From JACPVF01 sp964502095 (GTDB lineage: Bacteria > Chloroflexota > Anaerolineae > Anaerolineales > Villigracilaceae), in NCBI GenBank assembly GCA_964502095.1, contig CAZCUF010000009.1, positions 62,001 through 126,000 on the forward strand: DNA of 64,000 nt, in the 5' to 3' direction. A program made the position numbers and the translations under genes. Position 1 is the stretch's first letter, and each line of letters opens with the position of its first letter. A model generated the notes under the pieces. That model worked only from the letters and a program-made list of their open reading frames with translations. It made no database searches and was not told the origin of the DNA. Below, in pieces: positions 35,040-43,786 of this stretch.

Positions 35040-35875
35040 TGCCAGTCAAAAAGTATAAACCGGTAACGCCGGGTCAGCGTGGGATGACCGGCTACACCTT
35101 CGAGGAAATCACCAAGTCCACGCCTGAGCGTACACTGCTTGTGCCGTTGCGCAAGAGCGGCGGCCGAAACGCCTATGGCCGCGTGACCGTCCGTCATCGC
35201 GGCGGCGGCGCGCGACGTTTTATCCGTGTGGTGGATTTCAAACGCGAGAAGCGTGAGATTCCCGCTAAAGTTGCCGCGATCGAATATGACCCGAACCGCA
35301 CTGCGCGCCTGGCTCTCCTCTTTTATGCCGATGGCGAAAAGCGATACATCATCGCTCCGCTTGACTTGAAAGTGGGAGACACTGTTATGACCGGGCCGAA
35401 CGCTGAGATTCGCTCCGGTAACTCCCTGCCAATCTCGAACATCCCCGTCGGCACATTGATTCACAATATCGAGGTGCGCGAAGGAAAAGGCGGACAGCTG
35501 GTTCGTTCCGCGGGCGGCGCGGCGCAACTGCTCGCCAAAGAAGGTGACTTTGCTCAAATCCGCATGCCCTCTGGCGAGGTCCGTTTGATTCGCCAGGTTT
35601 GTTACGCCACCATCGGCCAGGTGGGCAATCTCGATCACAGCAACATCAAGCTGGGCAAGGCTGGCCGGAAACGTCATAAGGGCATTCGTCCGACGGTGCG
35701 CGGTTCCGCCATGAGTCCGCGCGACCATCCGCACGGCGGCGGTGAAGGACGCCAGCCCATCGGTATTTCCAGCCCGAAAAGCCCGTGGGGCAAACCCACT
35801 TTGGGCAAACGGACCCGCCGCAATAAAAAGACCGATCAATACATCGTGCGTCGTCGCAGTAAGAATAGCCGCTAG
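35039..35875 (+). CDS. rplB: 50S ribosomal protein L2
   Basis: A 278-residue L2, needed for subunit joining and peptidyl transfer. GGRNAYGRVTVRHRGGGARR at the N-terminus and AMSPRDHPHGGGEGRQPIG near the C-terminus, with the conserved His of the latter. Start overlaps the rplW stop, so translation is coupled. Confidence 0.97.
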   Translation: MPVKKYKPVTPGQRGMTGYTFEEITKSTPERTLLVPLRKSGGRNAYGRVTVRHRGGGARRFIRVVDFKREKREIPAKVAAIEYDPNRTARLALLFYADGEKRYIIAPLDLKVGDTVMTGPNAEIRSGNSLPISNIPVGTLIHNIEVREGKGGQLVRSAGGAAQLLAKEGDFAQIRMPSGEVRLIRQVCYATIGQVGNLDHSNIKLGKAGRKRHKGIRPTVRGSAMSPRDHPHGGGEGRQPIGISSPKSPWGKPTLGKRTRRNKKTDQYIVRRRSKNSR

Positions 35876-35894
35876 GAACTAGAGGTACGAGATT

Positions 35895-36197
35895 ATGTCC
35901 AGATCATTGAAAAAAGGGCCTTTCGTTGAGCCGAGATTGCTCAAGCGCATCGAAGCGATGAATCAGAAAGGCGAGAAAAAAGTCATTCGCACGTGGAGCC
36001 GCGCCTCCGTGATCTTCCCGCAGATGGTGGGTCACACGATTGCCGTTCACGACGGACGCAGGCACGTGCCGATCTATATTACCGAGAACATGGTCGGCCA
36101 CCGTTTGGGTGAATTCGCCCCGACGCGTACCTTCCGCGGCCACATGACTGGTGAAAAAGCGGCGGCCGCAACAGCCACTGCGGGCACGAAAGAATAA
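35895..36197 (+). CDS. rpsS: 30S ribosomal protein S19
   Basis: A 100-residue S19. SRSLKKGPFVEPRLLKRI and GEFAPTRTFRGHMTGEK are typical. A short Ala/Thr-rich tail extends the C-terminus beyond most relatives. Confidence 0.96.
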   Translation: MSRSLKKGPFVEPRLLKRIEAMNQKGEKKVIRTWSRASVIFPQMVGHTIAVHDGRRHVPIYITENMVGHRLGEFAPTRTFRGHMTGEKAAAATATAGTKE

Positions 36198-36200
36198 GTC

Positions 36201-36542
36201 ATGACCGATATTCATGCTCAACTTCGTTATCTGCCGGTGTCCGCTCAAAAAGCGCGCCTGGTGATCGATATGGTGCGCGGTAAAGGCGCCAACGATGCAC
36301 TGGAAATTCTGCGCTTCGCCAATAAAGGCGCGGCGGTTCCGGTGCGAAAGCTGGTTGCCTCGGCGGTTGCCAATGCGGAGGAAAATTTCGGCATCAGCCG
36401 CGACGATTTATATGTCGCCAAGATTTTTGCCGATGAGGCTCCCACGCGCAAGTGGCGCCGGTTTGGAGCCCGCGGCCGTTTCAAGCCGATCCTGCGCCGT
36501 AACTCGCATGTGACGGTCATCCTGCGCGAGCGCGGAGCATAG
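36201..36542 (+). CDS. rplV: 50S ribosomal protein L22
   Basis: A 113-residue L22 lining the exit tunnel; RYLPVSAQKARLVIDMVRGK and APTRKWRRFGARGRFKPIL are the family blocks (tunnel hairpin). Starts 3 bases after rpsS. Confidence 0.96.
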   Translation: MTDIHAQLRYLPVSAQKARLVIDMVRGKGANDALEILRFANKGAAVPVRKLVASAVANAEENFGISRDDLYVAKIFADEAPTRKWRRFGARGRFKPILRRNSHVTVILRERGA

Positions 36543-36552
36543 AGGAGAAATT

Positions 36553-37302
36553 ATGGGTCGTAAAGTTCATCCAATTGGCATGCGCCTGGGAATCAATCAA
36601 CCGTGGCACGGCCGCTGGTTCGCAGAAGGTTCTCAGTACCGTCAACAGCTTCATCAGGATTTTGCCATTCGCAGTTTGTTATTGGGCAAAATATCCAAGG
36701 GCGGCGCGGCGGCCAACGCCAAAGTGCGCCAACTGCGGAAGACTATGCCCGATACCATTTTGAATCGCAAAGCCGGCATCTCCCGTGTGGATGTGGAGCG
36801 CACGCCCGGCAAGATTCGAATAGCCATTCACACAGCCAAGCCCGGCATTCTGATCGGACGCAAGGGTGAAGGCGTGAAGAGAATCCGCGCCGCGTTGGAA
36901 TCTTTGATCGGCAAGAAGATCGAGCTCGATGTCAAAGAAATCGAGTCGCCGGATACCGATGCCATGCTTGTAGCCTACAATATCGCCGATCAACTGGAAC
37001 GCCGAATTGCTTATCGCCGCGCCATGAAGCGTGCTATTCAACAGGCTATGCGTCAGGGCGCACTGGGAATCAAGATCGCGGTGGGGGGCCGGCTGGGAGG
37101 CGCGGAAATGGCGCGCGACGTTTGGCTGCGCGACGGACGTGTGCCTTTGCAGACTCTGCGCGCCAATATTGATTTCGCCATGGCCGAGGCCACAACCACT
37201 TATGGTCAGATCGGAATCAGGGTTTGGATCTATAAAGGCGAAGTCACGCCTGAAGTGGAAGAAAAAATCGAAGCAACGGAAGGCGTGTACGTCAGCGAAT
37301 GA
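36553..37302 (+). CDS. rpsC: 30S ribosomal protein S3
   Basis: A 249-residue S3 with KH domain (GILIGRKGEGVKRIRAALE) near residue 95 and the C-terminal GGRLGGAEMAR block. It forms part of the mRNA entry channel. AGAGGAGAAATT precedes the ATG. Confidence 0.97.
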   Translation: MGRKVHPIGMRLGINQPWHGRWFAEGSQYRQQLHQDFAIRSLLLGKISKGGAAANAKVRQLRKTMPDTILNRKAGISRVDVERTPGKIRIAIHTAKPGILIGRKGEGVKRIRAALESLIGKKIELDVKEIESPDTDAMLVAYNIADQLERRIAYRRAMKRAIQQAMRQGALGIKIAVGGRLGGAEMARDVWLRDGRVPLQTLRANIDFAMAEATTTYGQIGIRVWIYKGEVTPEVEEKIEATEGVYVSE

Positions 37303-37335
37303 TCGCTGCGTTCGCTGTGAAATGAGGTTGTCATT

Positions 37336-37752
37336 ATGTTGATGCCAAAACGTGTTAAGTGGCGCAAGCAGATGCGCGGTCGCATGAGAGGTAAAGCTCT
37401 GCGTGGAGCTGAGATTTCCTTTGGCGAATTCGGCCTGCAGGCGCTTGAACCGGGCTGGATAACTGCCCGTCAGATCGAAGCCGCCCGCCGTACCATTGTG
37501 CATGAGATGAAACGCCGCGGCAAGATCTGGATTCGCATCTTCCCGGCCAAGGCTTATACTCACAAGCCGCCGGAAACCCGCATGGGTTCCGGTAAAGGGA
37601 ATGTGGAATATTATGTGGCAGTGGTGAAACCCGGCCGCATCATGTTCGAGGTCGGCGGTCTGCCTTCCGAAATCGCGCTGGAAGCTTTACGAAGAGCCCA
37701 ATACAAGTTTTCGATCAAGACCAGGGTTGTGGCGCGCGAAGGAGGCGAATAA
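37336..37752 (+). CDS. rplP: 50S ribosomal protein L16
   Basis: A 138-residue L16. Start MLMPKRVKWRKQMRGRMRG, then GRIMFEVGGL and ALRRAQYKFSIKTRVV. Binds 23S rRNA close to the A site. The next gene starts directly after the stop. Confidence 0.97.
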   Translation: MLMPKRVKWRKQMRGRMRGKALRGAEISFGEFGLQALEPGWITARQIEAARRTIVHEMKRRGKIWIRIFPAKAYTHKPPETRMGSGKGNVEYYVAVVKPGRIMFEVGGLPSEIALEALRRAQYKFSIKTRVVAREGGE

Positions 37753-37753
37753 G

Positions 37754-37966
37754 ATGAAAGCCTCTGAAGTTCGCGGACTTTCGGTGGAACAAATTCACAC
37801 CAAACTGGCCGATGCGCGCGAAGAGCTGATGAAACTGCGCTTCCAACAGGTAAGCGGTCAGTTGACCGATTTCAACCAATTGCGCGCCCTGCGCCGCGAT
37901 ATCGCCCGCATGGAAACCATTTTGCATGAATCCGAGCGCGCGGCCGCTAAAGAAGGTGAAGCATGA
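37754..37966 (+). CDS. rpmC: 50S ribosomal protein L29
   Basis: A 70-residue L29 near the tunnel exit: MKASEVRGLSVEQIHTKL, then ELMKLRFQQVSGQLTD and LRALRRDIARMETIL. ATG 37754 matches the family start. Its stop overlaps rpsQ by 4 bases (ATGA). Confidence 0.95.
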   Translation: MKASEVRGLSVEQIHTKLADAREELMKLRFQQVSGQLTDFNQLRALRRDIARMETILHESERAAAKEGEA

Positions 37967-38322
37967 ACAAACGTCGTCGAATCACTGGTATCGTCACCAG
38001 CAACAAAATGACCAAGACGGTCGTGGTGGAGATTACGCGTAAGTATCGGCATCCGCTTTACAAGAAAGTGGTGCACAGCAGTAACCGCGTTAAGGCGCAC
38101 GATGAGATCGGGTGCCAGGTGGGGGACGAGGTTCAGATCGTTGAATCGGCGCCGCTCTCACGCGACAAACGCTGGGTGGTCGAAACTGTCATCAAACGCG
38201 AAATCCGCACGGCTGATTCAGGCGTTGAGTCGGTGGCTAACGTGGGCGTGGAGCAGAAGGAAGTCAACAAGCCCGCGGCCGCGCAAGTCGACGAGTCGTC
38301 GGATGCGGGAGAGCCGGCATGA
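37963..38322 (+). CDS. rpsQ: 30S ribosomal protein S17 with C-terminal extension
   Basis: A 119-residue S17. The first 80 residues are normal (RRRITGIVTSNKMTKTVVV, then CQVGDEVQIVESAPLSRDKRW). The last 35 residues are an acidic, Ala/Val-rich tail (EQKEVNKPAAAQVDESSD) not found in typical S17 of about 85 residues. Overlaps both neighbours by 4 bases. Confidence 0.95.
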   Translation: MNKRRRITGIVTSNKMTKTVVVEITRKYRHPLYKKVVHSSNRVKAHDEIGCQVGDEVQIVESAPLSRDKRWVVETVIKREIRTADSGVESVANVGVEQKEVNKPAAAQVDESSDAGEPA

Positions 38323-38690
38323 TCCAGCACGAATCTCGTATCAAGGTGGCCGATAACACCGGCGCGCGCGAATTGCTTGTCATTCATGTGCTGGGCGGCT
38401 CAACCCGCCGCTATGGCCGTATCGGCGATGTGGTTGTGGCAACTGTCAAATCCGCCGCGCCGCAGGGTTCGGTGAAGAAGAGCGAAGTGGTGAAGGCCGT
38501 GATCGTTCGTTGCACGAAGGAATGGCGCCGCGAAGACGGCTCTTATATCCGTTTCGACGATAACGCCGCGGTCATCCTGGATGCCGATGGCAGTAATCCG
38601 AGAGGCAGTCGTATTTTCGGCCCGGTGGCGCGCGAATTGCGCGATAAGGGCTACATGAAAATCGTCTCGCTGGCTCCGGAAGTTCTTTAG
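38319..38690 (+). CDS. rplN: 50S ribosomal protein L14
   Basis: A 123-residue L14: MIQHESRIKVADNTGAREL and KSAAPQGSVKKSEVVKAVIV are typical, as is the ending FGPVARELRDKGYMKIVSLA. Located at the subunit interface. Start overlaps rpsQ. Confidence 0.97.
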   Translation: MIQHESRIKVADNTGARELLVIHVLGGSTRRYGRIGDVVVATVKSAAPQGSVKKSEVVKAVIVRCTKEWRREDGSYIRFDDNAAVILDADGSNPRGSRIFGPVARELRDKGYMKIVSLAPEVL

Positions 38691-38708
38691 TGGCGTGGGA
38701 GCAAAGAT

Positions 38709-39041
38709 ATGAAAGTGAAGATCCGTAAAGGCGATACCGTTGAAGTTATCAGCGGCCGCCTCGAAGATAAAGGCAAGCGCGGAGAAGTGGTCAATGTTTT
38801 GGTTGACGACCGCCGCGTGGTGGTGCAGGGCGTCAATATTCGCACCAAACACCAGAAGCAGGTGCAGATGCAGGCCGGGCGCCAGATGAATCCGGGCCGC
38901 ATTCAGCTCGAAGCCCCGGTCGATATTTCGAATGTGATGCTGATCTGCCCGAAATGCAACACAGCCACACGCGTCAGCGTGCAGCGCGATGAGGACGGCG
39001 CCCATCGCGTATGTAAAAGTTGCCAGGCTTTGATCGACTAG
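38709..39041 (+). CDS. rplX: 50S ribosomal protein L24
   Basis: A 110-residue L24, an assembly initiator for the large subunit. KIRKGDTVEVISGRLEDKGKRG (KOW motif) and a late CPKC-CKSC pair (ICPKCNTATR, VCKSCQALID), which suggests a zinc ribbon at the C-terminus. Confidence 0.96.
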   Translation: MKVKIRKGDTVEVISGRLEDKGKRGEVVNVLVDDRRVVVQGVNIRTKHQKQVQMQAGRQMNPGRIQLEAPVDISNVMLICPKCNTATRVSVQRDEDGAHRVCKSCQALID

Positions 39042-39058
39042 GCCGCGGAGTATCAAGA

Positions 39059-39607
39059 ATGAATCGAATGCAGGAACGCTATAAAAAAGAAATTTCCCCG
39101 GCCCTCCTTAAATCGTTCGGGTTCAAGAACGTGATGCAGGTGCCGCGCATCCAGAAAGTGGTTGTCAACATCGGCCTGGGCGAGGCATTGGATAATCCCA
39201 AAGCGCTCGAGGCCGCGACCTCGGACCTGATGCAGATCACCGGCCAGAAACCGGTCACGACAAAGGCCCGCAAGAGCATCGCCAACTTCAAACTGCGCGA
39301 AGGCCGATTAATCGGAACCAAGGTAACGCTGCGCGGCGACCGCATGTGGTCCTTCCTCGACCGTTTGATGAACATCGCCCTGCCGCGCGTGCGCGACTTC
39401 CGCGGCGTATCCGCCAATGCCTTCGACGGCCGCGGCAACTATACGCTCGGCATTAAAGATCAGCTGGTGTTCCCGGAGATCGAATACGACAAGATCGACA
39501 AACTGCGCGGGATGGAGATCACGATCGTGACCACCGCCCAAAACGACGCTGAAGCTCGCACTTTACTTCAAATGCTCGGAATGCCGTTCAGTAAGAAGGA
39601 AGCATAA
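39059..39607 (+). CDS. rplE: 50S ribosomal protein L5
   Basis: A 182-residue L5, which binds 5S rRNA. MQERYKKEISPALLKSFGFK, PRIQKVVVNIGLGEALDN and ITGQKPVTTKARKSIANFKLR are present. ATG 39059 chosen from family alignment; the longer reading runs into the rplX coding end. Confidence 0.96.
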   Translation: MNRMQERYKKEISPALLKSFGFKNVMQVPRIQKVVVNIGLGEALDNPKALEAATSDLMQITGQKPVTTKARKSIANFKLREGRLIGTKVTLRGDRMWSFLDRLMNIALPRVRDFRGVSANAFDGRGNYTLGIKDQLVFPEIEYDKIDKLRGMEITIVTTAQNDAEARTLLQMLGMPFSKKEA

Positions 39608-39610
39608 CTT

Positions 39611-39793
39611 ATGGCTAAGAAATGTATGCAATATCGTGAACTCCGCCGCCGGCACCCGGTGCAGGTTCGAAATCGTTGCCAGCGCTGTGGCCGCCCGCGC
39701 GGGTATATCCGCCGCTTTGGCTTGTGCCGTATTTGTTTCCGCGAGCTGGCGCTGACCGGCAAAATCCCCGGCGTTGTAAAGTCTTCCTGGTGA
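39611..39793 (+). CDS. rpsN: 30S ribosomal protein S14, zinc-binding type
   Basis: A 60-residue type Z S14 with two CxxC pairs (NRCQRCGRPRGYIRRFGLC and CRICFRELA), so it needs zinc. Short, as expected for type Z. Starts 3 bases after the rplE stop; the ribosome site lies inside that gene's end. Confidence 0.95.
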   Translation: MAKKCMQYRELRRRHPVQVRNRCQRCGRPRGYIRRFGLCRICFRELALTGKIPGVVKSSW

Positions 39794-39805
39794 CAGAGGT
39801 AGATC

Positions 39806-40219
39806 ATGAGTGTAAATGATCCAATCGCTGATATGTTAACCCGTATTCGCAATGGCGTGCTCTCAGGGCATGCCCAGGTTGCGATGCCCAGTTCCAAGAT
39901 CAAGGTGGAGATCGCCAAGATCCTGAAGGATGAGGGCTTTGTGGAAAGTTTCGAAGTCGTTGACGGCGAAAAAGCGGACCAGAAGATTCTGCGCTTGAAG
40001 ATCAGATATGTCGGCGAACGCCGCCAGCGAAAGCCGGTCATTTCCGGGCTGGAACGCGTCAGCAAGCCCGGCCGCCGTATCTATACCAAGAAGACAGATA
40101 TCCCGTGGGTGCTTTCGGGCATCGGCGTCGCCATCCTTTCCACGCCGAAAGGTGTGATGACCGGCGCACGCGCCCGCCAGTTGGGCGTCGGCGGCGAGAT
40201 CTTGTGTAAGATTTGGTAG
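39806..40219 (+). CDS. rpsH: 30S ribosomal protein S8
   Basis: A 137-residue S8: DPIADMLTRIRNGVLSGHAQV at the N-terminus and GVAILSTPKGVMTGARAR near the end. Assembly protein for the 30S platform; autoregulator of the spc operon in E. coli. Typical context between rpsN and rplF. Confidence 0.96.
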   Translation: MSVNDPIADMLTRIRNGVLSGHAQVAMPSSKIKVEIAKILKDEGFVESFEVVDGEKADQKILRLKIRYVGERRQRKPVISGLERVSKPGRRIYTKKTDIPWVLSGIGVAILSTPKGVMTGARARQLGVGGEILCKIW

Positions 40220-40228
40220 GAGGTAGAA

Positions 40229-40777
40229 GTGTCTCGCATCGGTCGTATGCCCATTGAAATACCGAACGGCGTGCAGGTTGAATTGAAAGGCACGCGCGTT
40301 CATGTGAAAGGCCCGAAAGGCGAACTTCAGCGCACATTTTCGCCGCTGATCGGCATTGCCATGGAGAGCAATCATCTCCACATTACGCGCAAATCCGATA
40401 ACGCGGCAGAACGCGCTTTACATGGCACTACGCGCGCTGTGCTGGCGAACATGGTCCACGGCGTGAGCAAAGGGTTTCAGGTGGTGTTGGAAGTGGAAGG
40501 CGTTGGGTACCGCGCCGAAATGGAAGGCAAGAACCTGGCGCTTTATGTTGGATATTCTCATCCTGTAAAAGTTGAGCCGCCCGCTGGCATCTCGTTCGAG
40601 GTGGATCAGAAGACTCACCAGATTAAAGTACTGGGCTTCGAAAAGGAAGTCGTTGGCCAGGTGGCCGCGAATATCCGCAAGATTCGTCCGCCCGAGCCGT
40701 ATCATGGGAAAGGCTTGCGCTATCTGGGTGAGCGCATTCGCCGCAAAGCCGGAAAAGCCGGGAAAGGAGCCAAGTAA
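40229..40777 (+). CDS. rplF: 50S ribosomal protein L6
   Basis: A 182-residue L6: SRIGRMPIEIPNGVQVELKG, two alpha-beta repeats, and the ending PEPYHGKGLRYLGERIRRKAG. GTG start with GGAGGTAG before it, 9 bases after rpsH. Confidence 0.96.
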   Translation: MSRIGRMPIEIPNGVQVELKGTRVHVKGPKGELQRTFSPLIGIAMESNHLHITRKSDNAAERALHGTTRAVLANMVHGVSKGFQVVLEVEGVGYRAEMEGKNLALYVGYSHPVKVEPPAGISFEVDQKTHQIKVLGFEKEVVGQVAANIRKIRPPEPYHGKGLRYLGERIRRKAGKAGKGAK

Positions 40778-40780
40778 GCC

Positions 40781-41146
40781 ATGGCTGGAAAGAGTCGTAA
40801 TTCTGCGCGCGCCCGCCGCCATTTGCGCGTGCGTAAACAGATTTTTGGAACTGCCCAACGTCCCCGCCTCAATGTGTTCCGCAGTTTGAGCGAGATCTAT
40901 GCCCAGGTGATCGATGATGTGGCCGGCAATACTCTTGCATCGGCTTCCTCGGTGGATAAGGAATTGCGCGAAAAGATGAAAGGCCTCAAGAAAGCGGATC
41001 AGGCCAAACTTATCGGGCAAACTGTAGCCGAGCGCGCCAAGGGTAAAGGGGTCAAAACGGTCGTTTTCGACCGCGGCGGGTTCCGTTATGTTGGACGCGT
41101 CAAGGCCCTGGCCGATGGCGCGCGTGAAGGCGGACTGCAGTTCTAG
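40781..41146 (+). CDS. rplR: 50S ribosomal protein L18
   Basis: A 121-residue L18 that binds 5S rRNA with L5. RARRHLRVRKQIFGTAQRPR and the ending RGGFRYVGRVKALADGAREGGL are typical. Confidence 0.96.
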   Translation: MAGKSRNSARARRHLRVRKQIFGTAQRPRLNVFRSLSEIYAQVIDDVAGNTLASASSVDKELREKMKGLKKADQAKLIGQTVAERAKGKGVKTVVFDRGGFRYVGRVKALADGAREGGLQF

Positions 41147-41163
41147 GTTTGAGTGGAGTTTAT

Positions 41164-41718
41164 ATGTCGGAACATAAAAATACTGAAAAAGATCAGCAAC
41201 AATACGAGTCGCAGGACGCCTTCGAGGAACGCGTAATCGAAATTGCCCGCGTCGCGAAAGTCGTCAAGGGCGGACGCCGCTTTCAGTTCCGTGTGACCGT
41301 TGTGACAGGCGACAAGAAAGGCTCAATCGGTATGGGCGTCGGCAAAGCCAATGCCGTGCCGGATGCCATGCGTAAGGCCTCGGAGCGCGCCCGTAAAAGT
41401 CTGCGCGTCGTTCGTCTTTCAGGGACGACCATCCCGCATCAAACCCTCGGACGAGTAGGCGGGGCGCGTGTTTTCTTGAAACCGGCCTCCCCCGGCACGG
41501 GTGTGATCGCGGCCGGCGGCGTGCGCGCAGTGTTGGAAGTGGCCGGCGTGCGCGATATTCTGACCAAATCCATGGGTAGCGCCAACGTGTTGAACGTGGT
41601 CATGGCAACTTTCGATGCCCTCGATCAGATGAAGTCTCCTCAGGAAGAGGCGGCCCGCCGCGGCAAGAAAGCTGAAGACTTATTGCCGTTCTGGGAACGG
41701 AGGAAGCAACATGCCTAA
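41164..41718 (+). CDS. rpsE: 30S ribosomal protein S5
   Basis: A 184-residue S5: ERVIEIARVAKVVKGGRRFQF, GSIGMGVGKANAVPDAMRKA, and SANVLNVVMATFDALDQMK. ATG 41164 was chosen because GTGGAG lies 10 bases before; a GTG at 41149 would overlap nothing but has weaker support. Overlaps rpmD by 8 bases. Confidence 0.96.
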   Translation: MSEHKNTEKDQQQYESQDAFEERVIEIARVAKVVKGGRRFQFRVTVVTGDKKGSIGMGVGKANAVPDAMRKASERARKSLRVVRLSGTTIPHQTLGRVGGARVFLKPASPGTGVIAAGGVRAVLEVAGVRDILTKSMGSANVLNVVMATFDALDQMKSPQEEAARRGKKAEDLLPFWERRKQHA

Positions 41719-41908
41719 GAAGGAAACTTCCGGCAAAACTCTGCGCGTGACATGGGTTCGCAGTGCGATCGGCTATACCAAGGATCAAAAAGCGACAGTG
41801 CGCGCGTTGGGCCTGCGCCGTTTACATCAAACCGTAGAGCATAAAGACACGCCCGCCTTGCGCGGTATGTTGAATAAAGTGATCCATTTGCTCAAGATCG
41901 AAGAGTAG
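41711..41908 (+). CDS. rpmD: 50S ribosomal protein L30
   Basis: A 65-residue L30: TLRVTWVRSAIGYTKDQKATVRALGL and GMLNKVIHLLKIEE. Start inside the end of rpsE; translational coupling is likely. Confidence 0.95.
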   Translation: MPKKETSGKTLRVTWVRSAIGYTKDQKATVRALGLRRLHQTVEHKDTPALRGMLNKVIHLLKIEE

Positions 41909-41915
41909 ATCAAAA

Positions 41916-42371
41916 ATGAAACTACATGATCTCAAGCCTAATGAAGGCTCCAAAAAGAATCGCAAGCGCGTGGGACGCGGTATCTCGGCAGGGCAGGGTA
42001 AAACCGCCGGCCGCGGCACCAAAGGCCAGGGTTCACGCTCCGGTGAAGGCGGGCACGTCTATCGCCAGGGCGGAAACCTCCCGTTCTACCGCCGTCTGCC
42101 GTTCATACGCGGTGAAGGATTCACGCCGCCGAGTCAGGTGATCTTCAACGAGGTCAACCTCGACCAGTTGTCGCAGTCCTTCAAAGCCAATGCGGATGTC
42201 ACCCCTGAATCGCTCGAGGCCGCGCATCTCCTGCGCGATCCGCGCAACCCTGTGGTTGTGCTGGGCCGCGGAGATTTAAAGGTCGCGCTCAAAGTGCGCG
42301 TTCACCGCGTCAGCACGGGCGCTAAAGCCAAGATCGAGCAGGCCGGCGGCAGTGTGGAAGTGATCGAATAA
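41916..42371 (+). CDS. rplO: 50S ribosomal protein L15
   Basis: A 151-residue L15. The N-terminal Gly/Arg-rich tail (KRVGRGISAGQGKTAGRG and GQGSRSGEGGHVYRQGG) threads into 23S rRNA; the globular end contains KALKVRVHRVSTGAKAKIEQAGG-like sequence. Directly before secY, as in most bacteria. Confidence 0.96.
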   Translation: MKLHDLKPNEGSKKNRKRVGRGISAGQGKTAGRGTKGQGSRSGEGGHVYRQGGNLPFYRRLPFIRGEGFTPPSQVIFNEVNLDQLSQSFKANADVTPESLEAAHLLRDPRNPVVVLGRGDLKVALKVRVHRVSTGAKAKIEQAGGSVEVIE

Positions 42372-42389
42372 GGTTCGCGAGGATATTTC

Positions 42390-43775
42390 ATGCAATCCAT
42401 GTTTACGAGCCTGTCGCGCATTTGGAAGTCCGAAGATATTCGTCGGAAACTGTTGATCACCATGGGATTGTTGATCCTGTATCGAATTGCTTCCAACGTC
42501 CCGGCGCCGGGAGTGGATTTCGCGGTATTGAAGGCCTTCCATCAGTCCTCAGCGGCTGGAGGAAACTTTCTGAGCTTTCTCGATCTGCTTTCCGGCGGCA
42601 CAGTCTCGAACTTCTCATTGCTCTCGATGGGCGTTTATCCATACATTACAGCGCAGATCATTTTGCAGTTATTGATCCCGATCATCCCTTCCCTCCAGCG
42701 CAGAATGGAAGAGGACCCGCGTGAAGGTCAGAAATGGATGGAGCGCTGGACCTACTATCTGTCCGTTCCGATGGCGGCGCTTTCCGCGATCGGTCAGATC
42801 AATATCTTCAATTCGCTCTCGATCCAGGTCCTCAATCAACCGATCATCAACTTCGGCTTTACCAGCGCGTTATGGCTGTCTTCATTATCCGTGCTTTTTG
42901 TGATGACGGCCGGGACGATGTTTGCGATCTGGCTGGGCGAACTGATCTCTGAGTATGGCATTCGCGGGCAGGGACTTTCGCTCGTCATCTTTGCCGGCAT
43001 TGTTGCGCGTTTGCCGTTCAACTTTGCCCGTTTGCTTTCCGACCAAACTACGCGCGTATTCATGATCATCTTCACCATTATCGTATTGGTTGCAACTGTC
43101 TACGCGATTGTCTATGTTCAACAGGGACGGCGCAATGTGCCGGTGATGTATCCCGGCCGCCGCATGGGAAATCGCATGTCCATGCCGGTCAAAGGAACTC
43201 TGCCGCTGATGGTCAACCTGGCGGGCATGATCCCATTGATTTTCGCCAGCGCCATTCTCCAATTCCCTGCCATTGTCGCCAGTTACTTTACCCGCTCTGC
43301 CAACCCGGGCGTAGCCGCCTTCTTTAATAGTATGCAGAATTTCTTCGGCGGCGCGGGAACGAATAACTGGGGTTATTGGTTGCTCTATTTCCTCATGGTC
43401 GTGATCTTTACCTTCTTCTATACCTCGGTTCTCTTCGATCAACAGAACTACGGCGAAAATCTGAGAAAAGTCGGCGCGGCCATCCCCGGCGTCCATACCG
43501 GGCCGCCCACCCAAAAATACTTGAGCCGCGTCCAGCGCCGCATTACCCTGCCGGGCGCTTTATTTCTGGGATTTGTGGCAATCATGCCGTTCCTGTTGAG
43601 TTTATTGTTGGAAGTGCTGGGAGTTGGCTCGGCTACCGTTGCTTCCTCATCGGGCCTGTTCCTGGTCTCCTCCGCCGGTTTGCTGATCGTCGTAGGCGTT
43701 GTACGCGATGTCTTTATGAATATTGACGCAGAGTTAAAATTGCACGGGTATCAAGACTCACTACTTGTCCGATAA
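42390..43775 (+). CDS. secY: Protein translocase subunit SecY
   Basis: A 461-residue SecY, the channel of the general secretion system, with ten membrane segments. Blocks: LLITMGLLILYRIASNVPAPG in TM1, SLLSMGVYPYITAQIILQLL in TM2, and GTLPLMVNLAGMIPLIFASAIL in TM7. It translocates unfolded proteins together with SecE and SecG, which are not in this window. Confidence 0.97.
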   Translation: MQSMFTSLSRIWKSEDIRRKLLITMGLLILYRIASNVPAPGVDFAVLKAFHQSSAAGGNFLSFLDLLSGGTVSNFSLLSMGVYPYITAQIILQLLIPIIPSLQRRMEEDPREGQKWMERWTYYLSVPMAALSAIGQINIFNSLSIQVLNQPIINFGFTSALWLSSLSVLFVMTAGTMFAIWLGELISEYGIRGQGLSLVIFAGIVARLPFNFARLLSDQTTRVFMIIFTIIVLVATVYAIVYVQQGRRNVPVMYPGRRMGNRMSMPVKGTLPLMVNLAGMIPLIFASAILQFPAIVASYFTRSANPGVAAFFNSMQNFFGGAGTNNWGYWLLYFLMVVIFTFFYTSVLFDQQNYGENLRKVGAAIPGVHTGPPTQKYLSRVQRRITLPGALFLGFVAIMPFLLSLLLEVLGVGSATVASSSGLFLVSSAGLLIVVGVVRDVFMNIDAELKLHGYQDSLLVR

Positions 43776-43786
43776 GGAGCAGGTGA

